From contig CAAENB010000066.1 of NCBI GenBank assembly GCA_900757235.1, positions 1 through 6,241 on the forward strand: DNA of 6,241 bases. The letters run 5' to 3'. Position numbers and translations under genes: made by a program. The notes beneath the pieces are model-generated. The model searched no databases. It was not told the DNA's origin and saw only the letters and a program-made list of their open reading frames with translations. This stretch comes from an uncultured Collinsella sp. GTDB lineage: Bacteria; Actinomycetota; Coriobacteriia; Coriobacteriales; Coriobacteriaceae. Of this stretch, positions 1 to 6,241 are shown piece by piece (position 1 is the stretch's first letter; every line of letters starts with the position of its first letter).

Positions 1-12
1 AAGTCTTTTCCT

Positions 13-41
13 GCTTCAGGCGCACCTTCACGACCTGAAGC
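13..41 (+). promoter_or_regulatory. Hairpin in the rpsF leader, possible S6:S18 autoregulatory element
   Basis: An 8-bp perfect stem (13-20 with 34-41, arm GCTTCAGG pairing with CCTGAAGC) encloses a 13-base loop and ends 13 bases before the rpsF Shine-Dalgarno. No T-run follows, so it is not an ordinary terminator. It is known that in many bacteria an rpsF leader structure is bound by the S6:S18 complex to repress the operon, and the position fits that role. However, I do not see the CCG in an unpaired bulge that marks the described motif, and the leader is cut by the window edge. The hairpin is seen directly; the function is inference. Confidence 0.4.
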
Positions 42-54
42 CACATTTGCCCAG

Positions 55-60
55 AGGAGG
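55..60 (+). promoter_or_regulatory. Ribosome binding site of rpsF
   Basis: Perfect AGGAGG lying 7 bases before the ATG at 68. It decides the start: the in-frame TTG at 47 lies upstream of this site and would translate straight through it, adding seven residues that S6 proteins lack. Confidence 0.9.
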
Positions 61-67
61 TGACAAT

Positions 68-361
68 ATGAAGGCTTATGAACTGCTGTTCTTTGTTGAC
101 CCGTCGCTCGACCCCGAGACTCGTCTCGCTGTTATGAAGCGTATCGATACCACGATCGCTGAGGGCGCTGGCAAGGTCGACTCCGTTGACGAGTGGGGCA
201 AGCGCAAGCTCGCCTACGAGATCAACGACCTCACCGATGGTGACTACACCCTCATCAACTTCCACGCAGATCCTACCCAGATCGCCGAGCTTGATCGCGT
301 CCTGCGCATCACCGACGCTGTGGTCCGCCACATGATCGTCCGTCGCGACGACCAGGAGTAA
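68..361 (+). CDS. rpsF: Small ribosomal subunit protein S6 (bS6)
   Basis: S6 sits on the platform of the 30S subunit, where it binds 16S rRNA cooperatively with S18, encoded two genes downstream. The 97-residue protein is the normal family length and is a single domain. It opens with MKAYELLFFVDP (the usual first beta strand), has the conserved EWGKRKLAYEI segment at residues 42-52, and ends with the RITDAVVRHMIVR strand at 80-92 and a short charged tail. The ATG at 68 is chosen because a perfect AGGAGG precedes it by 7 bases. It is the first gene of the rpsF-ssb-rpsR-rplI operon, followed by ssb after a 48-base gap. Autoregulation by S6:S18 through the leader is known in other bacteria and possible here. 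Nothing is unusual in the coding sequence. Confidence 0.97.
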   Translation: MKAYELLFFVDPSLDPETRLAVMKRIDTTIAEGAGKVDSVDEWGKRKLAYEINDLTDGDYTLINFHADPTQIAELDRVLRITDAVVRHMIVRRDDQE

Positions 362-371
362 GACTGTCGTT

Positions 372-393
372 TTGGACTGGGCTTGTGCCCCAA
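372..393 (+). other. Small bulged hairpin between rpsF and ssb
   Basis: TTGG (372-375) can pair with CCAA (390-393), and GGC (380-382) with GCC (387-389) around a TTGT loop, leaving a 4-base bulge ACTG on the 5' side. It ends just before the ssb Shine-Dalgarno (AGGAAG, 395-400). There is no T-run, so it is not a terminator. It may shape ribosome access or mRNA decay, or may be chance; only seven base pairs support it. Confidence 0.25.
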
Positions 394-409
394 GAGGAAG
401 TAGTGAGTT

Positions 410-862
410 ATGAGCATCAATCGAGTGAACATCACCGGTAACCTCACCCGCGATCCCGAGCTGCGTGCCACCGCCGGCGGAACCCAGGTTCTGTCCTTTG
501 GCGTCGCCGTGAACGATCGTCGCCGTAACGCGCAGACTGGCGAGTGGGAGGACTATCCCAACTTTGTCGACTGCACCATGTTCGGCACCCGCGCCGAGGC
601 CGTGAGCCGTTTCCTGGCAAAGGGAAACAAGGTCGCGATCGAGGGCAAGCTGCGCTACAGCTCTTGGGAGCGCGACGGCCAGCGCCGGAGCAAGCTTGAG
701 GTCATCGTCGATGAGATCGAGTTTATGAGCTCCCGTGGTGGCCAGGGTGGCTACGATCAGGGCGGTTACGCCCCCGCAGCTCCCGCGCCCGCAGCGCGTC
801 CCGCCGCACCGGTGGCTACGCCGCCCGCGGTCGACGTCTACGATGAGGACATCCCGTTCTAA
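410..862 (+). CDS. ssb: Single-stranded DNA-binding protein
   Basis: SSB coats single-stranded DNA during replication, recombination and repair, usually as a homotetramer, and recruits partner proteins through its C-terminal tip. The 150-residue protein has the standard plan. An OB fold spans about residues 1-106, opening MSINRVNITGNLTRDPELR, with WEDYPNFVDCTMFG around 46-59 and KLRYSSWERDGQRRSKLEV at 80-98. A Gly/Gln then Ala/Pro-rich disordered linker covers about 107-142, and the acidic tip DEDIPF (145-150) is the partner-binding motif. The ATG at 410 follows AGGAAG (395-400) with a 9-base gap. Its place between rpsF and rpsR is the widely conserved arrangement and marks it as the main chromosomal ssb rather than a plasmid or phage copy. 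The linker is short but within the family's range. Confidence 0.97.
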   Translation: MSINRVNITGNLTRDPELRATAGGTQVLSFGVAVNDRRRNAQTGEWEDYPNFVDCTMFGTRAEAVSRFLAKGNKVAIEGKLRYSSWERDGQRRSKLEVIVDEIEFMSSRGGQGGYDQGGYAPAAPAPAARPAAPVATPPAVDVYDEDIPF

Positions 863-889
863 GGGTTGTTCACCTATTTTTGAGTGAGA

Positions 890-915
890 GGCGGCTTCGG
901 CTCGCCGAAGTTGCC
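890..915 (+). promoter_or_regulatory. Strong 11-bp hairpin between ssb and rpsR
   Basis: Positions 890-900 pair with 905-915 (nine Watson-Crick and two G-T pairs) around a CTCG tetraloop. The core is CTTCGG against CCGAAG. The structure starts 27 bases after the ssb stop and ends 5 bases before the AAAGG Shine-Dalgarno of rpsR. No T-run follows, so termination is unlikely. Possible roles are an RNA processing or stability element that sets the level of S18 relative to S6, or a protein-binding site. The hairpin is seen; the role is inferred. Confidence 0.5.
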
Positions 916-934
916 AAACGAAAGGTATTTTGAC

Positions 935-1201
935 ATGGCTAATGATTTTTCTGCACGTCAGCCGCGTCGTAAGTACTGCCAGTTCTGCAAGGAGAACACT
1001 GAGTTCATCGACTATAAGGACACTCAGCTTCTCCGTAAGTACATGACCGATCGTGGCAAGATCAAGCCCCGTCGCGTCACTGGCGCTTGCACGCAGCATC
1101 AGCATGACATCGCCAACGCCATCAAGCGCGCCCGCGAGATGGCTCTCCTGCCGTACACCGTCCCCGTGGTTTCCTCTCGTGGCAACCGCGACCGCGGCTA
1201 A
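935..1201 (+). CDS. rpsR: Small ribosomal subunit protein S18 (bS18), zinc-binding form
   Basis: S18 partners S6 on the 30S platform and contacts 16S rRNA. The 88-residue protein carries the family signature: IDYKDTQLLRKYMTDRGKI (25-43), PRRVTGACTQHQ (45-56) and AIKRAREMALLPY (62-74). Unlike the E. coli and B. subtilis proteins, it keeps a metal-binding set: CQFC at 15-18 and C52-x-x-H55, the so-called C+ zinc-ribbon form. The start is the ATG at 935, with AAAGG at 921-925 and a 9-base gap. A GTG at 884 is in frame but lies before the 890-915 hairpin, has no good ribosome site, and would add 17 residues unlike any S18 end. rplI follows after only 15 bases. Confidence 0.96.
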   Translation: MANDFSARQPRRKYCQFCKENTEFIDYKDTQLLRKYMTDRGKIKPRRVTGACTQHQHDIANAIKRAREMALLPYTVPVVSSRGNRDRG

Positions 1202-1216
1202 GAAGGGAGACGCATC

Positions 1217-1756
1217 ATGAAGGTTATTCTTCTCGATGAGATCAAGGGCAAGGGCGGCGAGGGTGACGTCGTAGAGGTCGCTCAGGGTTACGCTGAGAAC
1301 TTCCTGTTCCCCAAGAAGCTCGCTGTTGCCGCCACCAAGGGCAACCTCAAGCAGCTCGACGAGCGTCGCAACAACATCGCCAAGCGCGAGGCCGTCCGTC
1401 TGGCTACCGCCAACGAGACCAAGGCTGCCTTCGAGGGCAAGACGGTCACCGTTGACGTCAAGGTCGGCGACGAGGGCATCCTCTTTGGCTCTGTTACCGC
1501 CGCTATGATCGCTGACGCCATCAAGGCTCAGCTCGGTATGGACATCGACCGCAAGCGCGTCGAGCTCGGTAAGCCCATCAAGGTTGCCGGTGCCCACACC
1601 GTTGCCATCTCGCTGTACCGCGAGATCAAGGCCGAGGTTGTCGTTCTCGTCGGCGTTACCGCCGAGGAGCTCGCTGCCGAGGCTGAGGTCGAGGAGGCCG
1701 CTGAGGTCGCCGAGGCCGAGACCGCCGAGGTCGAGACTGAGGCTGCTGCCGAGTAG
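1217..1756 (+). CDS. rplI: Large ribosomal subunit protein L9 (bL9) with an acidic C-terminal tail
   Basis: L9 binds 23S rRNA near the L1 stalk and helps keep reading frame and translation fidelity. The N-terminal rRNA-binding domain is clear (MKVILLDEIKGKGGEGDVV at 1-19 and GYAENFLFPKKLA at 24-36). It is followed by the long connecting helix (about 41-74) and the C-terminal domain (about 75-148, ending with the REIKAEVVVLV strand). The family is usually close to 150 residues; this one has 179. The extra residues 149-179 comprise 13 Glu, 12 Ala and no basic residue. The ATG at 1217 follows AGGGAG (1204-1209) with a 7-base gap. It is the last gene of the operon: a terminator begins 34 bases after its stop codon. 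Confidence 0.97.
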   Translation: MKVILLDEIKGKGGEGDVVEVAQGYAENFLFPKKLAVAATKGNLKQLDERRNNIAKREAVRLATANETKAAFEGKTVTVDVKVGDEGILFGSVTAAMIADAIKAQLGMDIDRKRVELGKPIKVAGAHTVAISLYREIKAEVVVLVGVTAEELAAEAEVEEAAEVAEAETAEVETEAAAE

Positions 1757-1790
1757 CATTTGCTGCAACGCAACAATCTTGTTCTAAGAA

Positions 1791-1827
1791 GGGCGCTCTG
1801 GGAAACCAGGGCGCCCTTTTGTTTTTT
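1791..1827 (+). terminator. Intrinsic terminator of the rpsF-ssb-rpsR-rplI operon
   Basis: An 11-bp GC-rich stem (1791-1801 with 1806-1816, one T-G wobble at 1797/1810) closes on a GAAA tetraloop of the stable GNRA class. It is followed by TTTT, one G and TTTTTT (1817-1827). A-rich bases before the stem (AAGAA) can extend it by two A-T pairs. This is a textbook Rho-independent terminator and separates the ribosomal operon from dnaB. Confidence 0.95.
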
Positions 1828-1863
1828 GCGCTGAGTGAGTGTCATGGTGAACGTTGCGTCGAA

Positions 1864-1879
1864 GTCCTATATACAGGAC
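1864..1879. repeat. Short inverted repeat upstream of dnaB
   Basis: GTCCT (1864-1868) and AGGAC (1875-1879) flank the A/T-only-but-one hexamer ATATAC. In a GC-rich region this A/T-rich palindrome could be an operator or part of a second dnaB promoter (TATACA at 1870-1875), but no convincing -35 lies upstream. The remainder of the gap between 1828 and 1938 shows no gene or other clear signal. Confidence 0.25.
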
Positions 1880-1938
1880 CGTTCATCCGTTTGGTTCGGT
1901 GATGATTGGCGGCGCGCGGCGCGTTTTGGGACCGTGGC

Positions 1939-1947
1939 TGATACTAT
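1939..1947 (+). promoter_or_regulatory. Possible extended -10 promoter of dnaB
   Basis: TG at 1939-1940, one base, then TACTAT (1942-1947, 4 of 6 to TATAAT) makes an extended -10. Transcription would begin near 1954, giving a leader of about 26 bases. No good -35 is placed 16-18 bases upstream; TTGGGA at 1926-1931 is too close. A promoter is needed somewhere here because a strong terminator lies just upstream. Confidence 0.35.
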
Positions 1948-1980
1948 GGATGCTCGCAAGCGATATGAATGAGGATGCTC

Positions 1981-3372
1981 ATGGCATATGACGATAGGGA
2001 GATCGGGCTGACGGTCGAGGACCGCGGCTCCAAGTTGGGTCTTCCCCAAAACCAAGATGCAGAGGCCAATGTACTGGCCGCTATGCTGCTATCGCCCGAG
2101 GTGGTCGAGGAGGCCCAGGTCGAGCTGCAGCCCGATGACTTCTACCGGCCCATCCATAAGACCATCTATACCGCGATGGTCGATATGTACAACAGCCGCA
2201 TTCCCATCGACTCCATCTCGCTGATCGATTACCTGCGCAGCATCAACAAGCTCGATGCCGTGGGCGGCGAGGCCTACATTTTGGAGCTGATGGGTCAGAC
2301 CCTGTCGCTCGTGAACTGGCAGCACCATGCCGCCATCGTCCGTCGCGACTCGATGCTGCGCGAGCTGATCGGTGCCACCAACGAGATCAACGCGCTGGCC
2401 TATAACGCCCCTACCGACACCAAGGAGGTCGTGGAGCTGGCCGAGAGCAAGCTGCTCAAGGTCACGGCGCGCGAGGTCAAGTCGAGCTACAAGACGCTGA
2501 CCGAGTTTATGGTCGAGGCCTATAACGAGGCCGAGGAAGTGTGCCAGGCCGGTGGCCAGGCTGCGGGCGTGCCCACGGGTTTCCCGTCGCTCGACCGCAT
2601 GCTCATGGGTTTTCGCGAGGGCCAGCTCATCATTATCGGCGCCCGTCCTGCTGTAGGTAAGACGTCGTTCGCTCTGAACCTGGCACTTAACGCTGCCGCT
2701 GCTGGTTATACCGTCGGCTTCTTCTCGCTGGAGATGTCGGGCAAGGAAATTGCCCAGCGTCTGATTTGCGCCTACGCCATGATCTCGATCAGTGACTTCC
2801 GCATGGGCCGCATTAGCCCCGAGCAGTGGGCCAATATCAATGAGGCCACGCAGACCTTGTCCAAGCTCGATATTCTGATTGACGATACGCCCGGCACCAC
2901 AGTGACCGAGATTCGCGCCAAGAGCCGCCGTATGCTCCATAACAAGGAGAAGGCAATCATCATCCTGGACTACCTGCAGCTGGTGAGTCCTCCGCCGGGA
3001 CGCCGCTCCGAGAGCCGTACCGTCGAGGTTTCGGAGATGTCGCGTGGTCTGAAGATCATGGCCAAGGAGCTTAAGATCCCGCTCATCGCGCTGTCGCAGC
3101 TCTCGCGTCAGGTCGAATCCCGTACCGGCAAGCGCCCGCAGCTTTCCGACCTTCGTGAATCGGGCTCCATCGAGCAGGACGCCGATATCGTCATGTTCTT
3201 GGACCGCTCCGCCGACGAGGCCGAAGCCTCGCGCGACGATCGACCCGACGAGGGCGTTACGCGTATCGTCGTGGCCAAGAACCGTTCGGGCCCGATCGGC
3301 GACGTCGACCTGATGTTCCTGCCGGCATCCACCAAGTTCTATGAGCTTGATGGGGCACATGCCGAGGAGTAG
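1981..3372 (+). CDS. dnaB: Replicative DNA helicase DnaB
   Basis: DnaB is the hexameric, ATP-driven helicase that unwinds the replication fork and recruits primase. The 463-residue protein has the two family domains: an N-terminal helical domain (about 22-125, starting LPQNQDAEANVLAAML) and a RecA-like motor (about 195-460). Visible motor motifs are Walker A GARPAVGKT (220-228), Walker B IIILDYLQL with Asp330, SQLSRQVESR (372-381), DLRESGSIEQDAD (390-402) and KNRSGPIG (433-440), which carries the expected arginine finger Arg435. There is no intein or insertion at these motifs, which are common intein sites. In-frame ATGs at 1969, 1975 and 1981 compete; 1981 is preferred because GAGGA (1971-1975) sits at ribosome-binding distance only for it. 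It has its own transcription unit after the rplI terminator, and purA follows. Confidence 0.97.
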   Translation: MAYDDREIGLTVEDRGSKLGLPQNQDAEANVLAAMLLSPEVVEEAQVELQPDDFYRPIHKTIYTAMVDMYNSRIPIDSISLIDYLRSINKLDAVGGEAYILELMGQTLSLVNWQHHAAIVRRDSMLRELIGATNEINALAYNAPTDTKEVVELAESKLLKVTAREVKSSYKTLTEFMVEAYNEAEEVCQAGGQAAGVPTGFPSLDRMLMGFREGQLIIIGARPAVGKTSFALNLALNAAAAGYTVGFFSLEMSGKEIAQRLICAYAMISISDFRMGRISPEQWANINEATQTLSKLDILIDDTPGTTVTEIRAKSRRMLHNKEKAIIILDYLQLVSPPPGRRSESRTVEVSEMSRGLKIMAKELKIPLIALSQLSRQVESRTGKRPQLSDLRESGSIEQDADIVMFLDRSADEAEASRDDRPDEGVTRIVVAKNRSGPIGDVDLMFLPASTKFYELDGAHAEE

Positions 3373-3399
3373 GACAGGCGCCCGTTGCACGGGTATACT
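3371..3399 (+). promoter_or_regulatory. Probable purA promoter, overlapping the dnaB stop codon
   Basis: AGGACA (3371-3376, 4 of 6 to TTGACA) and TATACT (3394-3399, 5 of 6 to TATAAT) are 17 bases apart, the optimal spacing. The -35 begins inside the TAG stop of dnaB. Transcription would start near 3406, leaving a purA leader of about 60 bases. Inside the spacer, touching the -10, is the inverted repeat CCCGTTGCACGGG (3381-3393). No terminator separates dnaB from purA, so read-through from dnaB may also contribute. Confidence 0.5.
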
Positions 3400-3416
3400 G
3401 GGAATGTTTTGTGCTT

Positions 3417-3439
3417 CTGCGTGCCGGCGTGGCGCGTAG
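3417..3439 (+). promoter_or_regulatory. Hairpin in the purA leader
   Basis: Positions 3417-3426 pair along their full length with 3430-3439 (seven Watson-Crick and three G-T pairs) around a GCG loop. It would lie entirely within the predicted purA leader RNA and ends 15 bases before the AAGGAG ribosome site (3455-3460). No T-run follows, so it is not a terminator. It resembles no purine riboswitch that I know. It may stabilise the mRNA or may be incidental. Confidence 0.3.
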
Positions 3440-3465
3440 ACAGTCCATGAATGTAAGGAGTAAAC

Positions 3466-4752
<1,287 letters not shown>

Positions 4753-4774
4753 TCGGGACTATTTGGTTATTGCG

Positions 4775-4822
4775 ATATACCCCTTTGCAGCCCAAGCGGG
4801 CGGCCGAGGGGTATATTTGCTT
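4775..4822 (+). terminator. Long hairpin between purA and purD, probable terminator
   Basis: ATATACCCCT (4775-4784) is a perfect inverted repeat of AGGGGTATAT (4807-4816). The pairing continues inward through TG, GC/GC and GCCC/GGGC (4790-4793 with 4798-4801) to an AAGC loop, with only two mismatches across 19 paired positions. Taking the stem as ending at the four G's, the 11 bases that follow (4812-4822) are 7 T, a moderate tail. The outer TATA arms would make it work on both strands. I call it a purA terminator, but a partial terminator or attenuator ahead of purD is equally open because no clear purD promoter follows. Confidence 0.6.
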
Positions 4823-4859
4823 GCAAAGGGCTCGCGCGGAGCGGGCCATTCATCCATAG

Positions 4860-4865
4860 AGGAGG
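4860..4865 (+). promoter_or_regulatory. Ribosome binding site of purD
   Basis: Perfect AGGAGG 5 bases before the TTG at 4871. No ATG or GTG lies at a suitable distance, so this site decides the unusual TTG start. Confidence 0.88.
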
Positions 4866-4870
4866 CACCC

Positions 4871-6175
4871 TTGAAGGCGGACACTCAAACCATCGACATC
4901 CTGTTGTTGGGCAGCGGCGGCCGTGAGCATGCTTTGGCAGCTAAGCTCGCAGCATCACCGCGCGCCGGCAAGCTCTACATCGCGCCGGGTAACGGCGGCA
5001 CCGCGAGCTGCGGCGAGAACGTTGTTCTCGACGACTGCGATCCTGCGGCCGTGGCGGCGTTTGCGCAGAGCCATGGATGCGGACTCGTGGTAATTGGCCC
5101 CGAGGCTCCGCTCGTGGCGGGCGTGGCCGACGCCGTGCGCGCGGCGGGTATTCCCTGCTTTGGCCCGGGTGCCGAGGGCGCCCAGATGGAGGGCTCCAAG
5201 CTGTTCTCCAAGCAGCTCATGGAGCGTGCGGGCATTCCGACGGCAGCCTACGGCTCGTTTACCGACGAGGCTTCGGCTCTCGCCTACGTGCGTGAGCAGG
5301 GCGCTCCGTTGGTCGTCAAGGCCGACGGCCTTGCCGCGGGCAAGGGCGTTATCGTGGCGACCGAACTTGAGCAGGCCGAGGAGGCCGTGCGCGAGTGCTT
5401 TGGCGGCACCTTTGGCGACGCCGGCAACACCGTGGTCATCGAGGAGATGCTGACCGGCCCCGAGTGCTCGCTGCTGGCCTTTACCGACGGCAAGACCGTG
5501 CGCCCCATGGCCACCTCGCAGGACCACAAGCGCGCGCTCGAGGGCGACAAGGGCCCCAACACCGGCGGCATGGGCGTCTACAGCCCGGTGCCCATCGTGA
5601 CCGACGAGGAGCACGCCACGATGGTGAAGGTCATGGAGCAGACCGTTGCCGAGCTTGCTGCCGAGGGCATCGACTACCGCGGCTGCCTGTACGGCGGCTT
5701 TATGCTCACGCCTGCCGGCCCCAAGGTGCTGGAGTTCAATGCTCGCTTTGGCGATCCCGAGACGCAGGTCGTGTTGCCGCGCCTTAGGAACGACCTGGTT
5801 GAGGTCATGCTCGCCTGCGCAAACTGCGAACTCGATCAGATTGAACTCGACTGGCGCGACGAGTGGGCCGTGGCCGTTGTACTGACGAGTGCGGGCTACC
5901 CCGGCAGCTACGAGAAAGGCAAGGTCATCACCGGTATCGCCGACGCCGAGGCCATGGAGAACGTGACCGTGTACCATGCCGGCACCGCCGTGGTGGATGG
6001 CCAGCTTGTGACCAACGGCGGCCGCGTGCTTGCCGTGACCGCGCTGGGCGATACGTTTGAGAACGCTCGCAACCTTGCCTACGAGGCTTGCGAGAAGATT
6101 GATTTTGAGGGCAAGACCCTGCGTCACGACATTGGCCTGCGTGCGCTGCGCGGCCGCGACGCCTGGGATGCCTAA
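4871..6175 (+). CDS. purD: Phosphoribosylamine--glycine ligase (GAR synthetase)
   Basis: PurD couples phosphoribosylamine and glycine with ATP, the second step of de novo IMP synthesis. The 434-residue protein is a typical ATP-grasp enzyme of full length. It has the N-terminal GSGGREHAL (14-22), GPEAPLVAG (76-84), ATP-grasp lysine segment KADGLAAGKGV (150-160), KGPNTGGMGVYSP (227-239) and the metal-binding EFNARFGDPETQ (288-299). The C-terminal domain carries GYPGSYEKG (342-350) and TNGGRVLAV (381-389). The start is TTG at 4871, with AGGAGG 5 bases upstream. The frame stays open back into purA, but those upstream codons lie before the ribosome site and resemble no PurD. The protein is not fused to PurM or PurN, unlike the eukaryotic enzyme. 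A further gene begins 21 bases downstream, suggesting co-transcription. Confidence 0.97.
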   Translation: MKADTQTIDILLLGSGGREHALAAKLAASPRAGKLYIAPGNGGTASCGENVVLDDCDPAAVAAFAQSHGCGLVVIGPEAPLVAGVADAVRAAGIPCFGPGAEGAQMEGSKLFSKQLMERAGIPTAAYGSFTDEASALAYVREQGAPLVVKADGLAAGKGVIVATELEQAEEAVRECFGGTFGDAGNTVVIEEMLTGPECSLLAFTDGKTVRPMATSQDHKRALEGDKGPNTGGMGVYSPVPIVTDEEHATMVKVMEQTVAELAAEGIDYRGCLYGGFMLTPAGPKVLEFNARFGDPETQVVLPRLRNDLVEVMLACANCELDQIELDWRDEWAVAVVLTSAGYPGSYEKGKVITGIADAEAMENVTVYHAGTAVVDGQLVTNGGRVLAVTALGDTFENARNLAYEACEKIDFEGKTLRHDIGLRALRGRDAWDA

Positions 6176-6196
6176 AATCCGAGAGGAATGAGACGG

Positions 6197-6241
6197 ATGG
6201 ACGAGAAGAACGAAGAACTCGTGGACGCGCAGATCGTCGAG
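6197..6241 (+). CDS. Start of an unidentified gene, cut by the window edge
   Basis: An open frame begins ATG GAC GAG AAG at 6197 and is still open at the last base, giving 15 residues: MDEKNEELVDAQIVE. AGAGG (6182-6186) lies 10 bases before this ATG. The in-frame ATG at 6188 is only one base from that site and is less likely. The peptide is acidic and too short to identify. A Nudix-type ADP-ribose pyrophosphatase would be in keeping with such an opening and a nucleotide context, but that is a guess. It begins 21 bases after purD and is probably in the same transcript. Confidence 0.6.
   Translation, partial: MDEKNEELVDAQIVE

Noticed and set aside
47..67. Longer rpsF start at TTG 47
   Set aside because: It would be translated through the perfect AGGAGG at 55-60 and adds residues foreign to S6; ATG 68 is the proper start.
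884..934. Longer rpsR start at GTG 884
   Set aside because: It has no good ribosome site, runs through the 890-915 hairpin and adds 17 residues not seen in S18; ATG 935 fits the family.
1910..1927. GC-only run followed by TTTT before dnaB as a second terminator
   Set aside because: Only about three base pairs can form with a sensible loop, so no stable hairpin is supported.
1926..1947. TTGGGA as the -35 of dnaB
   Set aside because: Only 10 bases separate it from TACTAT, too short for a normal promoter, so the call rests on the extended -10 alone.
1969..1980. Earlier dnaB starts at ATG 1969 or 1975
   Set aside because: Neither has a ribosome site at a workable distance; GAGGA at 1971-1975 serves ATG 1981.
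2089..3390. Long open frames on the - strand opposite dnaB, purA (3472-4686) and purD (4955-6127)
   Set aside because: They mirror genes with clear family motifs. High-GC codon use leaves few stop codons on the opposite strand, and the products are low-complexity His/Ala/Gly/Arg/Leu-rich peptides with no domain and no credible ribosome sites.
3385..3399. TTGCAC plus TATACT as the purA -35/-10 pair
   Set aside because: They are only 3 bases apart; the AGGACA at 3371 with 17-base spacing is the workable partner.

Overview
This window is an ordinary, densely packed housekeeping segment of a bacterial chromosome. All supported genes are on the + strand. The high-GC coding sequence, the gene order rpsF-ssb-rpsR-rplI followed by dnaB, purA and purD, the zinc-ribbon form of ribosomal protein S18 and the acidic tail on L9 suggest an actinomycetote, most likely a Coriobacteriia gut bacterium of the Collinsella type. 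That taxonomic call is from recall of family features, not from a search.

Layout. Positions 1-67 are the end of an untranslated leader containing a hairpin. Positions 68-1756 hold a four-gene translation and replication operon: rpsF (S6), ssb, rpsR (S18) and rplI (L9). It is closed by a textbook intrinsic terminator (stem 1791-1816, GAAA loop, T-rich tail). S6 and S18 bind each other in the 30S platform, L9 is a 50S protein, and SSB protects single-stranded DNA. A gap of about 220 bases then leads to dnaB (replicative helicase, 1981-3372), which has a possible extended -10 element just upstream. A plausible promoter overlaps the dnaB stop codon and drives purA (adenylosuccinate synthetase, 3466-4752). 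A long hairpin that looks like a terminator separates purA from purD (GAR synthetase, TTG start at 4871, ending 6175). The first 15 codons of an unidentified gene run off the right edge.

How the genes fit together. The left part supplies ribosome and replication-fork components, and dnaB continues the replication theme. purA commits IMP to AMP, and purD carries out the second step of de novo IMP synthesis, so the right part is purine nucleotide supply. All seven full genes are intact, have normal family motifs and show no frameshift, intein, insertion sequence or sign of horizontal transfer.

I found no previously undescribed system. What merits a second look is between and at the ends of genes: hairpins ahead of rpsF, rpsR, purA and purD; an inverted repeat inside the purA promoter; and the Glu/Ala tail of L9. 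There is no tRNA, rRNA, CRISPR array or mobile element that I can see.
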